A stretch of 6,847 bases of DNA from Candidatus Izemoplasmatales bacterium. GTDB lineage: Bacteria > Bacillota_I > Bacilli_A > Izemoplasmatales > Hujiaoplasmataceae. Under the pieces are notes generated by a model that saw only the letters and a program-made list of their open reading frames with translations, was not told the origin of the DNA and ran no database searches. A program made the translations under genes and the position numbers. The DNA lies in the NCBI GenBank assembly GCA_028707415.1, contig JAQWBC010000052.1, positions 1 through 6,847 on the forward strand. Reading direction: 5' to 3'. Shown here in pieces: positions 5,629 through 6,847 of the stretch (positions are counted from its first letter, which is position 1; every line of letters begins with the position of its first letter).

Positions 5629-6081
5629 TTACAGTGTTGATGCTTTCTTTGCATCCTTGAGACCGGCGCGGACTGCGCATTTATATTCACAATCGTCTTT
5701 ACATTCCGCACACATGATACTTTCCCGGAAATGCTTGGGAATAAAAGCCCGAATTTCATCTTCGTTGTACCCAGTTTGCATGATTTTATCACTAATGATG
5801 ATTGGGCGCTTTAAAACAGTGGGATTATCGATAATAAAATCAGCTAATTCCCCAAAATGCATTTCATCAGGATCAAGAAAAGAATCTTTAAAGATTTTTG
5901 AGCGCGTGGATATAATATCCTCGAATCCATTATCAGAAAACTTAAGCATTTTGATAATATCGTCCCGAGTCAGCTTAATGCCGACAATGTTCTTTTCTTT
6001 AAAGGGAATCTGATTATTTTCTAACCATTTCTTGGCTTTTCGGCAAGAAGAACAACTTGAACTAGTATAGAGAGTAATCAA
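5629..6081 (-). CDS. spx: Spx-family (ArsC-like) redox regulator with cysteine-rich tail
   Basis: Spx proteins bind the C-terminal domain of the RNA polymerase alpha subunit and reprogramme transcription in thiol stress; this is family knowledge. The product aligns from end to end with B. subtilis Spx. The redox switch CSSC falls at residues 10-13, Gly52 lies in 'DNGFEDIISTRSK', and Arg92 sits in 'KRPII', all at the same numbers as in B. subtilis when the second of two adjacent TTG codons (6079-6081) is the start. Starting at the first TTG (6082-6084) would add one residue. A GGTGAT SD-like site lies five bases before the chosen TTG. The conserved 'MQTGYNEDEIRAFIP' follows. The last 27 residues differ from classical Spx (131 residues): they carry four cysteines as C-x2-C-x3-C-x3-C at 124, 127, 131 and 135, making 150 residues in all. 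An ArsC-like paralogue such as MgsR cannot be fully excluded. Confidence 0.9.
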   Translation of the reverse strand: MITLYTSSSCSSCRKAKKWLENNQIPFKEKNIVGIKLTRDDIIKMLKFSDNGFEDIISTRSKIFKDSFLDPDEMHFGELADFIIDNPTVLKRPIIISDKIMQTGYNEDEIRAFIPKHFRESIMCAECKDDCEYKCAVRAGLKDAKKASTL

Positions 6082-6106
6082 CAATGATCACCAACTTTCT
6101 ATGAAT

Positions 6107-6135
6107 AGTATAACATTAAAAAAGATGTTTATCAC
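6107..6135 (-). promoter_or_regulatory. spx promoter with extended -10
   Basis: On the minus strand GTGATA (6135-6130) is a fair -35, followed after 17 bases by TATACT (6112-6107), which is preceded by TGT to make an extended -10. Transcription would begin near 6100, about 20 bases before the TTG start. Confidence 0.72.
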
Positions 6136-6160
6136 TATTTTTTTAAATTGATGATATAAT
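6132..6160 (+). promoter_or_regulatory. pepF promoter with extended -10
   Basis: TGATATAAT places an exact extended -10 at 6155-6160. The -35 position at a 17-base spacer (6132-6137) is poor, so the extended -10 must carry most of the activity. The start would be near 6167, leaving about 27 bases of leader with AAGGGGG nine bases before the ATG. The -35 zone overlaps that of the divergent spx promoter. Confidence 0.7.
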
Positions 6161-6193
6161 AAACATAAAGCTATTTGAAGGGGGATTTAAAAT

Positions 6194-6847
6194 ATGAACT
6201 GGGATTTAACTTACTTATTTCCAACCTTAGAGGACTTTGAAAAAGCCTTTAATGACACTAATGAAATTATCAAAAAGCTTCCTGCTTATGAAGGACAATT
6301 GCACATTGAAGCAAAATTTACTGAGTATTACCTAAATATCAAGAAAATATCGCAAATCGGTTATCGCGTCTACCAGTATGCGTCTTTATTGAGCGATCTG
6401 AATAAGAAAAACCAAGAAAATGCTGCTAGACTCCAAAAAGTACAAATTACTTTTGCTATGATGCAACAAGTTACCGCCTTTGAAGAACCAGAACTGATTT
6501 CAATTGGGCAAGAAAAGATTATGGCGTTTATTGATCATAACCCTGTTCTCGAGGAGACCCGTTTTGGATTTGTAAAACTTTTCCGTCGTCAAGAACATAT
6601 TCTTGATCAAAACAGCGAAACTCTATTGGCTTATTATAATCAGCTTACTCGGGTTGGCCATGATCTATATAGCAGTCTAACGGTTGCCGATATGGAGCAT
6701 GGAGATGTAATGCTCGATGATGGAAATATCGTCACAATTACGGGATCAAATTACCGTGCTTACATCGCTAAAAGCAAAAGCCCGAAAGAACGTAAGGATA
6801 TCTTCGAATCAGTCTTTTCTTACTATGATGCCCACAAATCAACCTAT
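6194..6847 (+). CDS. pepF: Oligoendopeptidase F (M3B), N-terminal part, runs off the window
   Basis: PepF is a cytosolic zinc metallopeptidase of about 600 residues that cuts peptides of moderate length. The 218 codons here are open to the right edge. The start MNWDLTYLFPTLEDFEKAF matches the typical PepF opening 'W-D-L-(S/T)-x-(L/I)-(F/Y)-P'. The helical N-terminal region follows, with 'YRVYQYASLLSDLNKKN' at 57-73. The lobe before the catalytic domain runs to about 'LTVADMEHGDVMLDDGNIVTIT'. The zinc motif HExxH should lie well beyond residue 350 and cannot be seen. The ATG at 6194-6196 follows AAGGGGG by nine bases. It is divergent from spx. In B. subtilis pepF lies near spx and yjbH, so the pairing is familiar. 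Confidence 0.92.
   Translation, partial: MNWDLTYLFPTLEDFEKAFNDTNEIIKKLPAYEGQLHIEAKFTEYYLNIKKISQIGYRVYQYASLLSDLNKKNQENAARLQKVQITFAMMQQVTAFEEPELISIGQEKIMAFIDHNPVLEETRFGFVKLFRRQEHILDQNSETLLAYYNQLTRVGHDLYSSLTVADMEHGDVMLDDGNIVTITGSNYRAYIAKSKSPKERKDIFESVFSYYDAHKSTY

Noticed and set aside
5421..5792. 123-codon minus-strand open frame bridging spx and gap
   Set aside because: It crosses the spx terminator and gap promoter and overlaps both recognised genes out of frame, with a composition unlike a conserved protein.

Overview
The window reads as chromosomal DNA from a low-GC Gram-positive lineage (Firmicutes or Mollicutes-like). The evidence is AT-rich coding sequence, strong Shine-Dalgarno (SD) sites, sigma-A type promoters with TGnTATAAT extended -10 elements, U-tract terminators, an Spx-type regulator and a PadR/DUF1700/DUF4097 operon. 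I saw no in-frame TGA used as tryptophan, so the standard code fits. I cannot name the genus from this sequence.

Layout, left to right. Positions 1-116 hold the broken 3' part of an IS5-like DDE transposase (+ strand). At about 115-120 it joins directly to a recD2 helicase gene (- strand) that has lost everything after its N-terminal OB/HhH region. The recD2 stump (88-579) lies 28 bases downstream of pepP (608-1873, -), a Xaa-Pro aminopeptidase with all five metal ligands and its own extended -10 promoter. Next comes a three-gene minus-strand operon, padR (3363-3665), DUF1700 (2797-3351) and DUF4097 (1950-2795). It has a consensus promoter overlain by two interlocked palindromes, and it ends at a strong terminator. 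Then come a VTT/DedA-like membrane protein gene (3777-4412, -), gap encoding glycolytic GAPDH (4481-5491, -) with its own promoter and terminator, and spx (5629-6081, -). From 6194 the strand switches and pepF (oligoendopeptidase F, +) runs off the right edge.

Functional picture. padR-DUF1700-DUF4097 is a widespread Firmicutes module. The likely arrangement is a small winged-helix repressor that controls itself, a membrane protein with a HAAS-like helical domain, and a membrane-anchored beta-repeat protein. spx and pepF are transcribed divergently from promoters whose -35 zones overlap; the same two gene families also lie near each other in Bacillus subtilis. gap and the VTT gene may form a leaky two-gene unit, because no usable promoter is visible before the VTT gene and the gap terminator has a short, interrupted U tract.

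Most of the window is ordinary housekeeping and accessory sequence, and I do not see a convincing new multi-gene system. The points most worth a second look are the doubly truncated transposase/recD2 junction, the interlocked operator before padR, the periodic TSNG repeat and aromatic patch in the DUF4097 protein, and the four-cysteine tail on Spx. Every stretch between genes is under 150 bases and is covered by the promoters and terminators listed.
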